Source: Leisingera sp. S132 (GTDB taxonomy: Bacteria; Pseudomonadota; Alphaproteobacteria; Rhodobacterales; Rhodobacteraceae). From it: DNA of 64,000 bases. The stretch lies in NCBI RefSeq assembly GCF_025144465.1, contig NZ_CP083556.1, forward strand, positions 1 through 64,000, read 5' to 3'. Below are positions 46,288 to 55,254 of the stretch, in pieces. The position numbers and the translations under genes are program-made. The notes beneath the pieces were generated by a model, which ran no database searches, was not told the origin of the DNA, and saw only the letters and a list, made by a program, of their open reading frames with translations. The stretch's first letter is position 1; every line of letters begins with the position of its first letter.

Positions 46288-47205
46288 TTATTTCGCCACT
46301 GGCGCGCGCTTGGTCAGGCCCAGCTTCTCGCGGACCGCCTCAGGGCCGATGATCCGGGCACCCATGCCCTCGATCACGCCCACCGCGCGCTCCACCAGCT
46401 GCGCGTTTGTGGCCAGCACGCCCTTGTCCAGGAACAGGTTGTCTTCCAGGCCAACCCGCACGTTGCCGCCCGCCAGCACCGACTGCGCCGCATAGGGCAT
46501 CTGATCGCGGCCCAGCGAGAACGCCGACCAGGTCCAGTCGGCGGGCACGTTGTTCACCATCGCCAAAAAGGTGTTGAGGTCGTTCGGCGCGCCCCAGGGC
46601 ACCCCCATGCACAACTGCACCAGCGCGTTCGGTTCCAGAATTCCCTCTTTTACCAGTTGCTTGGCAAACCACAGGTGGCCGGTGTCAAACGCCTCGATCT
46701 CCGGCTTCACACCCAGATCGGTCATCATCTGACCCATTGCCCGCAGCATGCCGGGCGTGTTGGTCATGACGTAATCGGCCTCGGCAAAATTCATGGTGCC
46801 GCAGTCCAGGGTGCAGATTTCCGGCAGGCATTCGGCGATATGGGCCATCCGCTCGGTGGCGCCGATCATGTCGGTTGCCGCCTCATTGACCGGCAGCGGC
46901 GCCTCGGTCGATCCGAACACGATGTCGCCGCCCATGCCTGCGGTCAGGTTCAGCACCACGTCCACCTCGGAATCGCGGATCCGGTCGGTAAGCTCGCGGT
47001 AATACTCAAGTTTCCGGGACGGCGCGCCGGTTTCAGGGTCGCGCACATGGCAATGAACCACCGCAGCGCCGGCCTTGGCCGCCGCGATCGCGGTCTCGGC
47101 GATCTGCTTGGGTGAGCGCGGCACATGGGGGGATTTGTCCTGGGTGCCGCCAGAGCCGGTCACGGCGGCAGTGATAAAGACGTCTCGGTTCATGGTCAGG
47201 GGCAT
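46288..47205 (-). CDS. BKACE family beta-keto acid cleavage enzyme (dehydrocarnitine cleavage)
   Basis: 305-residue TIM-barrel protein of the 3-keto-5-aminohexanoate cleavage (BKACE) family. Metal-binding histidines in VVHCHVRDPETG (His51, His53) and a third conserved patch at EAFDTGHLWFA. The family converts a beta-keto acid plus acetyl-CoA to acetoacetate and a new CoA ester; next to carnitine dehydrogenase the substrate is expected to be 3-dehydrocarnitine, giving betainyl-CoA. The second Met (MNRDVF, residue 5) is an alternative start. Transcribed with acetoacetyl-CoA synthetase upstream. Confidence 0.9.
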   Translation of the reverse strand: MPLTMNRDVFITAAVTGSGGTQDKSPHVPRSPKQIAETAIAAAKAGAAVVHCHVRDPETGAPSRKLEYYRELTDRIRDSEVDVVLNLTAGMGGDIVFGSTEAPLPVNEAATDMIGATERMAHIAECLPEICTLDCGTMNFAEADYVMTNTPGMLRAMGQMMTDLGVKPEIEAFDTGHLWFAKQLVKEGILEPNALVQLCMGVPWGAPNDLNTFLAMVNNVPADWTWSAFSLGRDQMPYAAQSVLAGGNVRVGLEDNLFLDKGVLATNAQLVERAVGVIEGMGARIIGPEAVREKLGLTKRAPVAK

Positions 47206-47223
47206 GGTCTCACTCCTTTGGGG

Positions 47224-49170
47224 TTAGGCTTGCAATTCAGGGTGATCGGCAAACAGCGCCAGCGCCTGCGGATTGGCGAGGCCGGAGAGGTTGCGGACAG
47301 GGTGATTGTTCACCACATCGCGCACCGCCAGCTCGGCGGTCTTGCCGGATTTGGTGCGAGGGATGTCAGCGACGGCGATGATCTTGGCCGGCACATGGCG
47401 CGGCGAGGCATTTCTGCGGATCTCCGTTTTGATCCGGACGGTTAGCGCATCGTCCAGCGCGGCACCTTCGGCGGGAACCACAAACAGAACCACCCGCACG
47501 TCGTTGTCGATGATCTGGCCGACAACCACCGCATCCGCGACCTCATCAATCTTGTCGAGCTGCCGGTAGATCTCCGCCGTGCCGATCCGCACGCCGCCGG
47601 GGTTCAGCGTCGCGTCCGAGCGGCCCAGCACCACGTAGCCGCCGTGCTCCGTGCGGATGGTGAAATCGCCCTGCCGCCAGATGTTGGGATAGGTCCCGAA
47701 ATAGCTGGCGCGATAGCGCGCATTGTCCGGGTCGTTCAGGAACCGGGTCGGCATCGACGGATGCGCGTTGCGGCAAACCAGCTCGCCAGCAACACCCTTA
47801 ACCGGTTCGCCCTGATCGTTCAGGGTCGCCACATCCAGCCCCAGCATTGGCGCCTGGATCTCGCCCTGATGCACCGGCAGCACCGGGCAGCCGCCGATGA
47901 AACAGCCCAGAATATCGGTGCCGCCGCAGATCGAGGCAAGCTGCACATCCGCCTTCCAGTCGGCGTAGACATGGGCAAAACCTTCGGGCGACAACGGCGA
48001 TCCGGTGGACAGAACCACCCGCAGCGCCGCCAGGTCATAACTGTCCGCAGGCCGGTTGCGGCATTTCAGCGAGGCATCGATGTATTTGGCGGAAACACCG
48101 AAATGCGTGACCTTCTCCGCCTCGGCCAGGTCGAACAGCCGGCGCATGCCCGGATACATCGGGTTGCCGTCAAACAACACGATCACAGCCTCGGAGGCCA
48201 GCGCCGCCACCTGCCAGTTCCACATCATCCAGTTGCAGGTGGTGTAATAGAACATCCGGTCGCCCGGGTGCAGGTCGCAGTGCAGCTGCTGCTCCACCAG
48301 CATCCGCAACAGGGTGCCGCCGCCGGAATGCTCGATGCACTTGGGCTTGCCGGTGGTGCCGGAGGAAAACATCACATAAAGCGGATCGCGGAAGCCCATG
48401 GGACGGCAGTCCAGCGCCGGGGCGTCTACCTGCTTGAAGGCCTCATAGTCGGTCATGCCCGCGGGCAAATCCGCGGCATCGCTTGCATAGGGCCAGACCA
48501 CGATCTGCTGGATCGACGGCACGCGGGCGGCGACCTCGGCAATGGCGGCGCGGGTCTCAAACACCTTGCCGTTGTAGAAATAGCCGTCAGCGGCAAACAT
48601 CAGCTTGGGTTCGATCTGGCCGAAGCGGTCGACGACAACATCCGGCCCGCTTTCCGGCGCGCAGGAGGACCAAACCGCGCCCAGCGACGCCGTGGCCAGC
48701 ATCGCCGCCACGGTCTGCGGCATGTTCGGCACATAGCCTGCAACGTGGTCGCCTGCGCCGATCCCAGCGTCCCGCAGCGCGGCGGCAAGCATTTCCACCT
48801 CGCGCTTCAATTCGGCGCGGGTCCAGGCCATGCGGCGGCCGTCCTCACCGATGAACACAATCGCCTCGCACCCGTCGGCGTTCTTCAGGAAAGTCTCCAC
48901 GACGTTCAGCCGCGCCTCGGGGAAGAACCGGACCTGCATCGGGTCCTGATGGGACAGCAGCGGCACCGTGCCCTTATTCCCCGTCAGCCCGCAAAACTCC
49001 CAGGCCAGCGGCCAGAAGTCCTGCGGCAGTGCAACCGACCAGGCATGCAGAGCCGCAAAACTGTCCAGCGCCGTCCCGGCAATGGCAGAAGCCTGTGCCA
49101 TAAAGCCGGACAGCAAAGGTTTGCGGCGCGCCGAAAGATCCGGCTGCCAGAGAAGAGGCGCGGTGGTCAT
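47224..49170 (-). CDS. Acetoacetyl-CoA synthetase
   Basis: 648-residue ANL-superfamily ligase. ACAS-type N-terminus (WEFCGLTGNKGTVPLLSHQD), AMP-binding P-loop MFSSGTTGKPKCIEHSGGG, adenine-binding region ICGGTDILGCFIGG, and the C-terminal domain with PRTKSGKTAEL carrying the catalytic lysine. The substrate is recognised as acetoacetate from overall AacS similarity. It would reactivate acetoacetate released by the BKACE reaction, closing the carnitine loop to acetyl-CoA. Start at 49170 chosen over 49224 on family alignment. Divergent from the AraC regulator gene. Confidence 0.9.
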   Translation of the reverse strand: MTTAPLLWQPDLSARRKPLLSGFMAQASAIAGTALDSFAALHAWSVALPQDFWPLAWEFCGLTGNKGTVPLLSHQDPMQVRFFPEARLNVVETFLKNADGCEAIVFIGEDGRRMAWTRAELKREVEMLAAALRDAGIGAGDHVAGYVPNMPQTVAAMLATASLGAVWSSCAPESGPDVVVDRFGQIEPKLMFAADGYFYNGKVFETRAAIAEVAARVPSIQQIVVWPYASDAADLPAGMTDYEAFKQVDAPALDCRPMGFRDPLYVMFSSGTTGKPKCIEHSGGGTLLRMLVEQQLHCDLHPGDRMFYYTTCNWMMWNWQVAALASEAVIVLFDGNPMYPGMRRLFDLAEAEKVTHFGVSAKYIDASLKCRNRPADSYDLAALRVVLSTGSPLSPEGFAHVYADWKADVQLASICGGTDILGCFIGGCPVLPVHQGEIQAPMLGLDVATLNDQGEPVKGVAGELVCRNAHPSMPTRFLNDPDNARYRASYFGTYPNIWRQGDFTIRTEHGGYVVLGRSDATLNPGGVRIGTAEIYRQLDKIDEVADAVVVGQIIDNDVRVVLFVVPAEGAALDDALTVRIKTEIRRNASPRHVPAKIIAVADIPRTKSGKTAELAVRDVVNNHPVRNLSGLANPQALALFADHPELQA

Positions 49171-49241
49171 GGAGGTATCAGTGGTTAGAGAGCGGGCGTC
49201 AGGTGGGCGTCGGCGGATCGTCAAGATGCTTGACTTCCTGC

Positions 49242-50285
49242 GTGATTAGCGCAGGAGTTGACGCATCGCTTATACATTTTCGGTCAAAAATCATACAAAT
49301 ACAGCCAACTCAGCCGCCAATTTTTGAATTCCTGCTATTCGACGGGTTTTCCAACATGGTGCTGGCCAGTGCCATGGAGCCGCTGCGTGATGTGCGGATG
49401 AATGCAGGCCAGGATGTTGCCGGATGGCGGGTCAGCACGCTGGACGGGGCGCCGGTGCGCAGCTCCAGCGGGCTGCAGATCACCCCCGACGGCGTCTTTG
49501 ACGCACGCCAGGGCAACCGCACCCTGGTGCTGGTTGCGGGCTACCATGTGCGCGAACAGGTGATGCCTGCCCTGCTGGCCAAGATCCGGACCGCCACGCG
49601 GGCCGCGAAACTGGTTCTGGCAGTCGATACCGCCGCGTGGCTGCTGGCCGCGGCAGGGGTGCTGGACGGCCAAACCGCGACGATCCACTGGCAAGAGCTG
49701 GACGCCTTTGCCGAGACCTTTCCCAATGTGGAGGTTTCCACCGCGCGGTTTGTACGCTCCGGCGCGTTCCTGACCTGCGGCGGCGCCAGCACCGCGCTCG
49801 ACATGATGCTGAGCCTCATTCAGGATCTTTATGGTTCTGCCGCCGCCTTTGGCGCCTCGACCATGTTTGTCTATGACCCCTCGCGCCAGTCGGAGCTGAA
49901 CCGCGGTGCGGCACGGCTGGAGCAGCGCGGCTCGCCCAAGATCCTGAAGGCGGCAAACCTGATGGCAGAGACCATCGAAACCCCGCTAAGCACGGCGGCG
50001 CTGGCCAGGCGGGTGTCGCTGTCCGAACGCACGCTGGCGCGCGCATTTCAGCGTGAACTGGGCATGACGCCGGGCAAATACTACAAGATGCTGCGGCTCC
50101 AGCACGCCCGCTACCTGTCGGAGGAAACCCATCTGAGCCTGGAGCAGATTGCCCTGCGCTGCGGGTTTTCCTCTGCTTCCTCTCTGGGGCGGTCGTTCAG
50201 CGGGCATTTCGGCCGGACCATCCGCGAGGCGCGGCGACAGGAGAAACCCTGGGTGCAGGAAACCGGCGGCAGCGGGCGCGGCTGA
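49242..50285 (+). CDS. GATase1-like AraC family regulator (CdhR-like)
   Basis: About 347 residues: N-terminal DJ-1/PfpI-like domain (FEFLLFDGFSNMVLASAMEP; FLTCGGASTALDMMLSLI) and C-terminal AraC HTH pair (LAETIETPLST region; RVSLSERTLARAFQRELG; IALRCGFSSASSLGRSFS). This architecture is that of carnitine-catabolism regulator CdhR. The start is uncertain: no ATG lies near the domain boundary; GTG 49242 is the nearest normal start, while GTG 49203 would add 13 residues. Divergent from the carnitine genes, which it probably activates. Confidence 0.85.
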   Translation: MISAGVDASLIHFRSKIIQIQPTQPPIFEFLLFDGFSNMVLASAMEPLRDVRMNAGQDVAGWRVSTLDGAPVRSSSGLQITPDGVFDARQGNRTLVLVAGYHVREQVMPALLAKIRTATRAAKLVLAVDTAAWLLAAAGVLDGQTATIHWQELDAFAETFPNVEVSTARFVRSGAFLTCGGASTALDMMLSLIQDLYGSAAAFGASTMFVYDPSRQSELNRGAARLEQRGSPKILKAANLMAETIETPLSTAALARRVSLSERTLARAFQRELGMTPGKYYKMLRLQHARYLSEETHLSLEQIALRCGFSSASSLGRSFSGHFGRTIREARRQEKPWVQETGGSGRG

Positions 50286-50316
50286 AAGCGGCATCCGGCA
50301 GGTGGCGGCGCAGGCT

Positions 50317-51213
50317 CTAGACGAGGCCCATTGCCACCGGGGAATGCGGCTCAATCCCGAGATCGCGAAACCCCGCGACCCCTTCGCCCACGGTATTGTC
50401 ACGCCGCATCAGCGCGATTTGCGCCGGAGTAACCGGAGGCCTGGGCAGCAGCGACAGCAGCGCCGCCGCAATCCGCCACAGAACAAACGGCACCGGCAGC
50501 AGCAGGCGGCGGCGGCCGGTGCGGGCGGCCAAGCGCTGCAGGATGTCCCGGTAGGCCAGCACATCCGGCCCGCCCAGCTCAAACACCTTGCGCTGCGCCC
50601 TCGGGCCATCCAGAACACGGGCCACCGCGTCCGCCACATCCTCGACCCAGACCGGCTGCAGCCGGGTCTGGCCGCGCCCGAACAGCGGGATCACAGGCAG
50701 CTGTGCGGCAAGCCGCTGCAGATCTCCGAAAAACACGCCCCCCTCACAGAACATCACGCTGGGCCGCAGGATCACCGCATCCGGGCAGGCACTGCGCACC
50801 GCAGCCTCCCCCTCGGCCCTGGCCCGCACATAGGCCGAGGGCGAATGCAGGCTGGCGCCGATGCCGGAGATATGGATCAGCCGCTGGCCCGGGGTCTGAC
50901 GCACCAGCCGGGCAACCCTGCGGGCGCCGTCCACATGCACGCTGTGAAAATCCTGCTGCCGGGTTTCCGTGTAAAAGCCGATGCAATTGACCACCCATCC
51001 GGCACCGCTGAGAGCACGGGCCATGACGCTCTGCTGTGCAAGATCCGTCTGCACCTGCGCCACCCCCGGTTCCCACTCCTGCGGCGGCGGCGCCCCGGGC
51101 GCACGGGTGCCGGCGCTGACGCTGCAGCCTTGCTGCTGCAGACGCCGCACCACCCGGCGGCCGAGAAACCCCGTGCCGCCCAGCACGATCACTCTGCGCG
51201 GGCTGATCTGCAT
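50317..51213 (-). CDS. Complex I NDUFA9-like NAD(P)-binding protein
   Basis: 298-residue extended-SDR/NmrA-like protein. Nucleotide motif VIVLGGTGFLGRRVVRRL at residues 8-25 and NCIGFYTETRQQDFHSVHVD. It resembles the group annotated as NDUFA9-subunit-like, which has no complex-I partner in its neighbourhood here. The catalytic Tyr-x3-Lys of classical SDRs is not evident (YVRARAEGEAAV). Role unknown. Confidence 0.75.
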   Translation of the reverse strand: MQISPRRVIVLGGTGFLGRRVVRRLQQQGCSVSAGTRAPGAPPPQEWEPGVAQVQTDLAQQSVMARALSGAGWVVNCIGFYTETRQQDFHSVHVDGARRVARLVRQTPGQRLIHISGIGASLHSPSAYVRARAEGEAAVRSACPDAVILRPSVMFCEGGVFFGDLQRLAAQLPVIPLFGRGQTRLQPVWVEDVADAVARVLDGPRAQRKVFELGGPDVLAYRDILQRLAARTGRRRLLLPVPFVLWRIAAALLSLLPRPPVTPAQIALMRRDNTVGEGVAGFRDLGIEPHSPVAMGLV

Positions 51214-51294
51214 CCGGAAACGCTCCCTATGGGGATCTGCGCCTCCAGATAGTGCATCTGCACCGCCGTGCCACCCGCCTGCAGCTCGTCCGGA

Positions 51295-51501
51295 TCAATC
51301 CAGCCGGAACCCGATCTTTAAACCGACCTGGTAATGGGCAACCTTGCCGTCCTCGACATGGCCGCGGATTTCCCCCACCTCGAACCAGCCGATGTGGTCA
51401 ATGGTCCTGGACGCACGGGCAATGGCCCCGCTGATCGCGTCCTCGATGCTGGTCTGCGAGCTGCCCACCACATCCACTGTCTTGTAAACCGCGTCACTCA
51501 T
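51295..51501 (-). CDS. Dodecin (flavin-storage protein)
   Basis: 68-residue protein with the dodecin beta-alpha-beta-beta fold: MSDAVYKTVDVVGSSQTS, the flavin-stacking tryptophan in DHIGWFEVGEIRGHVEDG, and C-terminal HYQVGLKIGFRLD. Dodecamers bind riboflavin/FMN-type flavins. The start at 51501 has GAGGAGG upstream and is where similarity begins. Next to a flavin-dependent monooxygenase cluster, though on a separate transcript. Confidence 0.88.
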   Translation of the reverse strand: MSDAVYKTVDVVGSSQTSIEDAISGAIARASRTIDHIGWFEVGEIRGHVEDGKVAHYQVGLKIGFRLD

Positions 51502-51608
51502 CACACACCTCCTCACGCAGCGGCCAAGGCGGCCGCAGCACAGGGTCCAGTGTGACCGGATCCGCGCCCGCGTCCAGAGTTTCCGCCGCTGCAACGCGTG
51601 GATCCCCT

Positions 51609-51667
51609 CTTCATCTGGCCGGAAATATCCCCGGGGGAGCGTGAGGGGGCAGGCAGCCCCCTCGCTC
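51609..51667 (-). repeat. Repeated intergenic palindrome with conserved tail, copy 3 of 3
   Basis: On the minus strand: stem GAGGGGGC-N5-GCCCCCTC, then ACGCTCCCCCGGGGATATTT and CCGGCCAGATGAAG. It matches copies at 17703 and 26493 with a slightly longer stem and loop. It begins 15 bases after the aldehyde dehydrogenase stop and has the orientation of that gene. Confidence 0.75.
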
Positions 51668-51681
51668 CTGTCCTCAACAGA

Positions 51682-53145
51682 TCAGCGCATCACAAAGGGG
51701 TCGGGGATCGGATCGTCGCTGGTGCGCAGCCAGACGGCCTTCACCTTGGTGTAATCCAGCGCCGCCTGCAGCCCGCCCTCGCGCCCGTGGCCCGACAGCC
51801 CGTGGCCGCCAAAGGGCGCAATCGGGCTGACCGCGCGATAGGTGTTGACCCAGACAATACCGGCCCGGATGCCGCGGATCATCCGGTGCGCCCGGGTCAG
51901 GTTCTGAGTGAACACCCCCGAGGCGAGACCGAAGGCGGTGTTGTTGGCAATCTCCAGGGCCTCTGCCTCGGTCCCGAACTCCACCACCGACAGGACCGGG
52001 CCAAAGAATTCGTTCGACAGGCAGGGCGCCTCTGGCGCATCGGAGCAATCCAGCACCGTGGGCGGGAAAAAGAACCCCTCCCCGTCCGGCACGGTGCCGC
52101 CGGTGAGCAGCTTGGCACCAGCCGCAACCGAGGTTTCGATCAGCCGCAGCGCATGGTCGCGCTGTTTCAAGGTGCAGAGCGGCCCCACTTCCGTCGCCAT
52201 GTCATCCGGCGCGCCGATGACCACCGCTTCGGCCTTTTCCTTCAGCCGCTTCAGGAACGCATCCTTGATCCCTTTCTGAATCACCAGCCGCGATCCTGCG
52301 ACGCAGCTTTGCCCGGTGGCGGCAAAAATCCCCGACACCTGCGCGTTCACCGCGCTTTCCAGATCGGCGTCGTCGAACACGATGAAGGGCGATTTGCCGC
52401 CCAGCTCCAGCGAGGTGGAGGCGAGGTTTTCCGCCGAATTGCGCACGATATGGCGCGCGGTTTCCGGCCCGCCGGTGAAGGCCACATGCGCCACCTTGCC
52501 GTGGCTGGTCAGGGCCGCACCTGCCTCCGGCCCGCCGGTGATCACGTTCAGCACGCCGGGCGGGAAGCCCGCCTGATCAAAGATCCGGGCGAATTCCAGC
52601 ATCGGCGCCGGGCCTTCCTCGGAGGCCTTCAAGACCACGGTGCATCCCGCTGCCAGCGCCGGGCCGATCTTGACGGCAGACAGAAACAGCTGCGAGTTCC
52701 AGGGCACGATGGCGGCCACCACACCCACCGGCTCGCGCCGCAGCCAGACCTCCATGTCGGGTTTGTCGATCGGCAGATGCGCACCTTCGATCTTGTCGGC
52801 AAGGCCCGCGTAATAGCGGTAATATTCCGCCACATAGGCAATCTGGGCCGAGGTCTCGCGGATGATCTTGCCGGTGTCGCGGGTTTCCAGCTCTGCCAGC
52901 TTCGGCGCATTCTCCGCCACCAGATCAGCCAGCCGCATCAGCAGCTTGCCGCGCTGGGTGGCATTCATCCCACCCCATTCAGGGGAAATGAACGCCGACT
53001 CCGCGGCCCTGACAGCACGGTCCACATCCGCCGCCGTAGCGGCTGGCATCTGCGCCCAGGGCTTGCCGGTGGCCGGATCGAGGCTCTCGAATGCCGCACC
53101 CGCATCCTCAAACGCGCCGCCGATATACTGCTGGAAGGACTGCAT
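51682..53145 (-). CDS. Aldehyde dehydrogenase family protein
   Basis: 487-residue NAD(P)-dependent aldehyde dehydrogenase. Catalytic cysteine in FAATGQSCVAGSRL (about residue 281), catalytic glutamate in STSLELGGKSPFIVFDD, cofactor segment VVAAIVPWNSQLFLSAVKIG, and C-terminal PFGGHGLSGHGREGG. N-terminal MQSFQQYIGGAFED is typical. Downstream of the luciferase-like monooxygenase, separated by 148 bases with a hairpin, so it can oxidise an aldehyde released by that enzyme (inference). Substrate unknown. Confidence 0.92.
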   Translation of the reverse strand: MQSFQQYIGGAFEDAGAAFESLDPATGKPWAQMPAATAADVDRAVRAAESAFISPEWGGMNATQRGKLLMRLADLVAENAPKLAELETRDTGKIIRETSAQIAYVAEYYRYYAGLADKIEGAHLPIDKPDMEVWLRREPVGVVAAIVPWNSQLFLSAVKIGPALAAGCTVVLKASEEGPAPMLEFARIFDQAGFPPGVLNVITGGPEAGAALTSHGKVAHVAFTGGPETARHIVRNSAENLASTSLELGGKSPFIVFDDADLESAVNAQVSGIFAATGQSCVAGSRLVIQKGIKDAFLKRLKEKAEAVVIGAPDDMATEVGPLCTLKQRDHALRLIETSVAAGAKLLTGGTVPDGEGFFFPPTVLDCSDAPEAPCLSNEFFGPVLSVVEFGTEAEALEIANNTAFGLASGVFTQNLTRAHRMIRGIRAGIVWVNTYRAVSPIAPFGGHGLSGHGREGGLQAALDYTKVKAVWLRTSDDPIPDPFVMR

Positions 53146-53253
53146 CTTCAGCTCCTTTGATGGACCTTTGACGATAGGTAAACAGGATCTTCACCAGTTA
53201 ACCGCAAACTGGCCTCAGGAGCGACACGCTCTGCCGCCACACTTTGGCCAAGC

Positions 53254-53290
53254 AGGCCCGGCGCGCGCCCCCACCCTGTGCGCCGGGCCT
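53254..53290 (-). terminator. Hairpin between monooxygenase and aldehyde dehydrogenase genes
   Basis: Perfect 11-bp stem AGGCCCGGCGC (53254-53264) and complement (53280-53290) with a 15-base loop, starting 4 bases after the monooxygenase stop. No T tract in the sense direction, so it may modulate rather than stop expression of the aldehyde dehydrogenase gene. Confidence 0.6.
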
Positions 53291-53293
53291 CAT

Positions 53294-54331
53294 TTATTGA
53301 AAGGCGGGCATGACTTCAGTGATGAACCGCTCCAGCGAGGCTTTCTTGCGTTCGAAGCTCATGCTGGAGTCAATCCAGAACGAATACTCATCATAACCCA
53401 GGGCCTCGTATTTCTTCAGCCGCTCAACCACCGCCGCCGGTTCGCCGATCACCAGATCGCGCTCCATCGCCTCGGAGCTGTAAAACGGGTGCGCAGCGAT
53501 TTCCTCATCACTCAGCGGATCAATCAGACCCTGACTGACGTCCCGCTTGTTCATGAACCAGGCGCCGAAGTAGCAGTAGAACCGGTTCAGTTCCTCCGCC
53601 CCGCGCTTCACATCCTCGGCGCTGTCCGCGACATAGGTGTGCTGCAAGAGCATGATCCTGGGCCGCGGCACATCGGCGTGCTTGGCGCAGGCATCGTTGA
53701 ACTTGCCCATCAGGTCGGTGATTTCCTCGTCCCCCTTCCACAGCGGCGTCACCTGCACGTTGCAGCCATTGGCTACAGCAAACTCATGACTATTGGGATC
53801 GCGCGCCGCCACCCAGATCGGCGGGCCGTCCTGCTGCAGCGGCTTTGGCGAAGACGTCGTCTTGGGGAAGGAATGAAACTCCCCCTCCTGCGCGTAATCA
53901 CCCTGCCACAACCCCTGCACCGCCGGGATCAGCTCGCGCATGCGCTGGCCAGCCTCCCAGGCGTCCATGCCGGGCATCATGCGTTCATACTCAAACGAAT
54001 AGGCGCCGCGGGCGATGCCCAGGTCCAGGCGGCCATCGGTGATGATATCGGTCATCGCCGCCTCACCGGCCAGCCGGATCGGATGCCAGAACGGCGCAAT
54101 CACCGTCCCCGTCCCCAGCCGCACGTTCTTGGTGTGCCGCGCCACGTCGATGAGGTTCAGGAACGGGTTCGGCGAGATGGTGAAATTCATCCCGTGGTGC
54201 TCGCCGGTCCAGACCGCATGCATGCCGCCGTCATCAGCGATTTTGCACAGCTGGATGAACTCATCATAAAGCCGCTTCTGATCATCTGCCGCGGAAATCC
54301 GCTCCATATGCGCAAAGAGGGAAAATTTCAT
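53294..54331 (-). CDS. LLM class flavin-dependent monooxygenase (luciferase-like)
   Basis: 345-residue bacterial luciferase-fold TIM barrel. N-terminal MKFSLFAHMERISAADDQKR, WTGEHHGMNFTISPNPFLNL, VRLGTGTVIAPFWHPIRLAG and LDLGIARGAYSFEYERMMPG are flavin-family segments. It uses reduced FMN supplied by the flavin reductase encoded immediately upstream (4-base overlap). Two-component monooxygenases of this type open C-N, C-S or ring structures or oxidise alkanes and ketones; the sequence does not tell which applies. Confidence 0.9.
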   Translation of the reverse strand: MKFSLFAHMERISAADDQKRLYDEFIQLCKIADDGGMHAVWTGEHHGMNFTISPNPFLNLIDVARHTKNVRLGTGTVIAPFWHPIRLAGEAAMTDIITDGRLDLGIARGAYSFEYERMMPGMDAWEAGQRMRELIPAVQGLWQGDYAQEGEFHSFPKTTSSPKPLQQDGPPIWVAARDPNSHEFAVANGCNVQVTPLWKGDEEITDLMGKFNDACAKHADVPRPRIMLLQHTYVADSAEDVKRGAEELNRFYCYFGAWFMNKRDVSQGLIDPLSDEEIAAHPFYSSEAMERDLVIGEPAAVVERLKKYEALGYDEYSFWIDSSMSFERKKASLERFITEVMPAFQ

Positions 54332-55254
54332 GCGCCCTTGCTCCCTGTCGCCACGGGGCGGACCTGCCCGGTGGTCTGATTGCCATAATACACCCCGAAA
54401 TTGCCCATCCGGGATTCACTCGCGAACCGCTCCAGCATGGTGCACATCGCCGCGTCGGCAATGTCCATCAGCGTGGATTGGGTCAGGGCCGTGAAAACAC
54501 CCTTGGCCGGTGTGCCGCCGGCCGATTGGCACAGAAACGAGATGTGCTGATGTTCGCGCGCTTTGTCTTCGTAAACGGAATAGATGAACCCCGGCTCCGC
54601 CTCGACGCCGGTGTCCGCGATCAGCTTGGCGAGCGCGGCAGAGGCGCCCTCCTTGCCGACCCGGATTTCCGGCAGCGTCAGCTTGCCCTGATCGTTGCCC
54701 ATCAGCAGCACCTTGCCCTCATGCTCGATCAAGGCTGAGACAATCAGCTTGGCGCCTTGGGTCAGGGCTTCGGCCTCCGCCGCAGCCGTCACATAGGCAC
54801 CGCGGGCATATCCCAGCCCCGGTGCGGGCGAGGTCTCAAACGCCTCGACCCGGCCAATCAGGATCAGGTGGTCACCGGCTTCAACCCGGTTGTGCATGGA
54901 ACAGTCGAACCAGGCGGAAACGCCCGCGAACACCGGGCTTCCCTGCGGCCCCTTCTGCCAGCTGACGGCGGCAAAACGGTCGTCCACGGGCCGGGCGAAA
55001 GTGTTGGAGACGTCCTTTTGGTCCTCTGCCAGCACATTGACGGCAAAGCCCGCGGCCTGTTCGAATGCTGCGTAGTTGCTGGAGGAATTGGCGATGCAGA
55101 CCAGCACCAGCGGCGGGTCCAGCGACACGGAAGTAAAGGAATTGGCGGTAAAGCCGATGGGGTTTCCCTCGGGGTCATGCGTTGTCACCACGGTGACGCC
55201 GGTCATGAAAGTACCGAATGCATTGCGCAAGGCGCGCGGGTCGATCTCGCTCAT
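54328..55254 (-). CDS. Flavin reductase with C-terminal Nudix-like domain
   Basis: 308 residues. The N-terminal flavin_reduct domain (about 1-165) has FGTFMTGVTVVTTHDPEGNP, GFTANSFTSVSLDPPLVLVC and AWFDCSMHNRVEAGDHLILI. Residues about 170-300 form a second domain (KLIVSALIEHEGKVLLMGND; ALAKLIADTGVEAEPGF) resembling a Nudix fold, but the REuxEExGU box is degenerate, so it is probably a regulatory or flavin/nucleotide-binding module. Partner of the LLM monooxygenase. Overlaps the hydrolase gene by 4 bases. Confidence 0.85.
   Translation of the reverse strand: MSEIDPRALRNAFGTFMTGVTVVTTHDPEGNPIGFTANSFTSVSLDPPLVLVCIANSSSNYAAFEQAAGFAVNVLAEDQKDVSNTFARPVDDRFAAVSWQKGPQGSPVFAGVSAWFDCSMHNRVEAGDHLILIGRVEAFETSPAPGLGYARGAYVTAAAEAEALTQGAKLIVSALIEHEGKVLLMGNDQGKLTLPEIRVGKEGASAALAKLIADTGVEAEPGFIYSVYEDKAREHQHISFLCQSAGGTPAKGVFTALTQSTLMDIADAAMCTMLERFASESRMGNFGVYYGNQTTGQVRPVATGSKGA

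Noticed and set aside
49203-49241. N-terminal extension of the AraC-type regulator from the GTG at 49203
   Set aside because: The added residues (GGSSRCLTSC) do not resemble the family and overlap the promoter of the divergent gene; kept only as an alternative.
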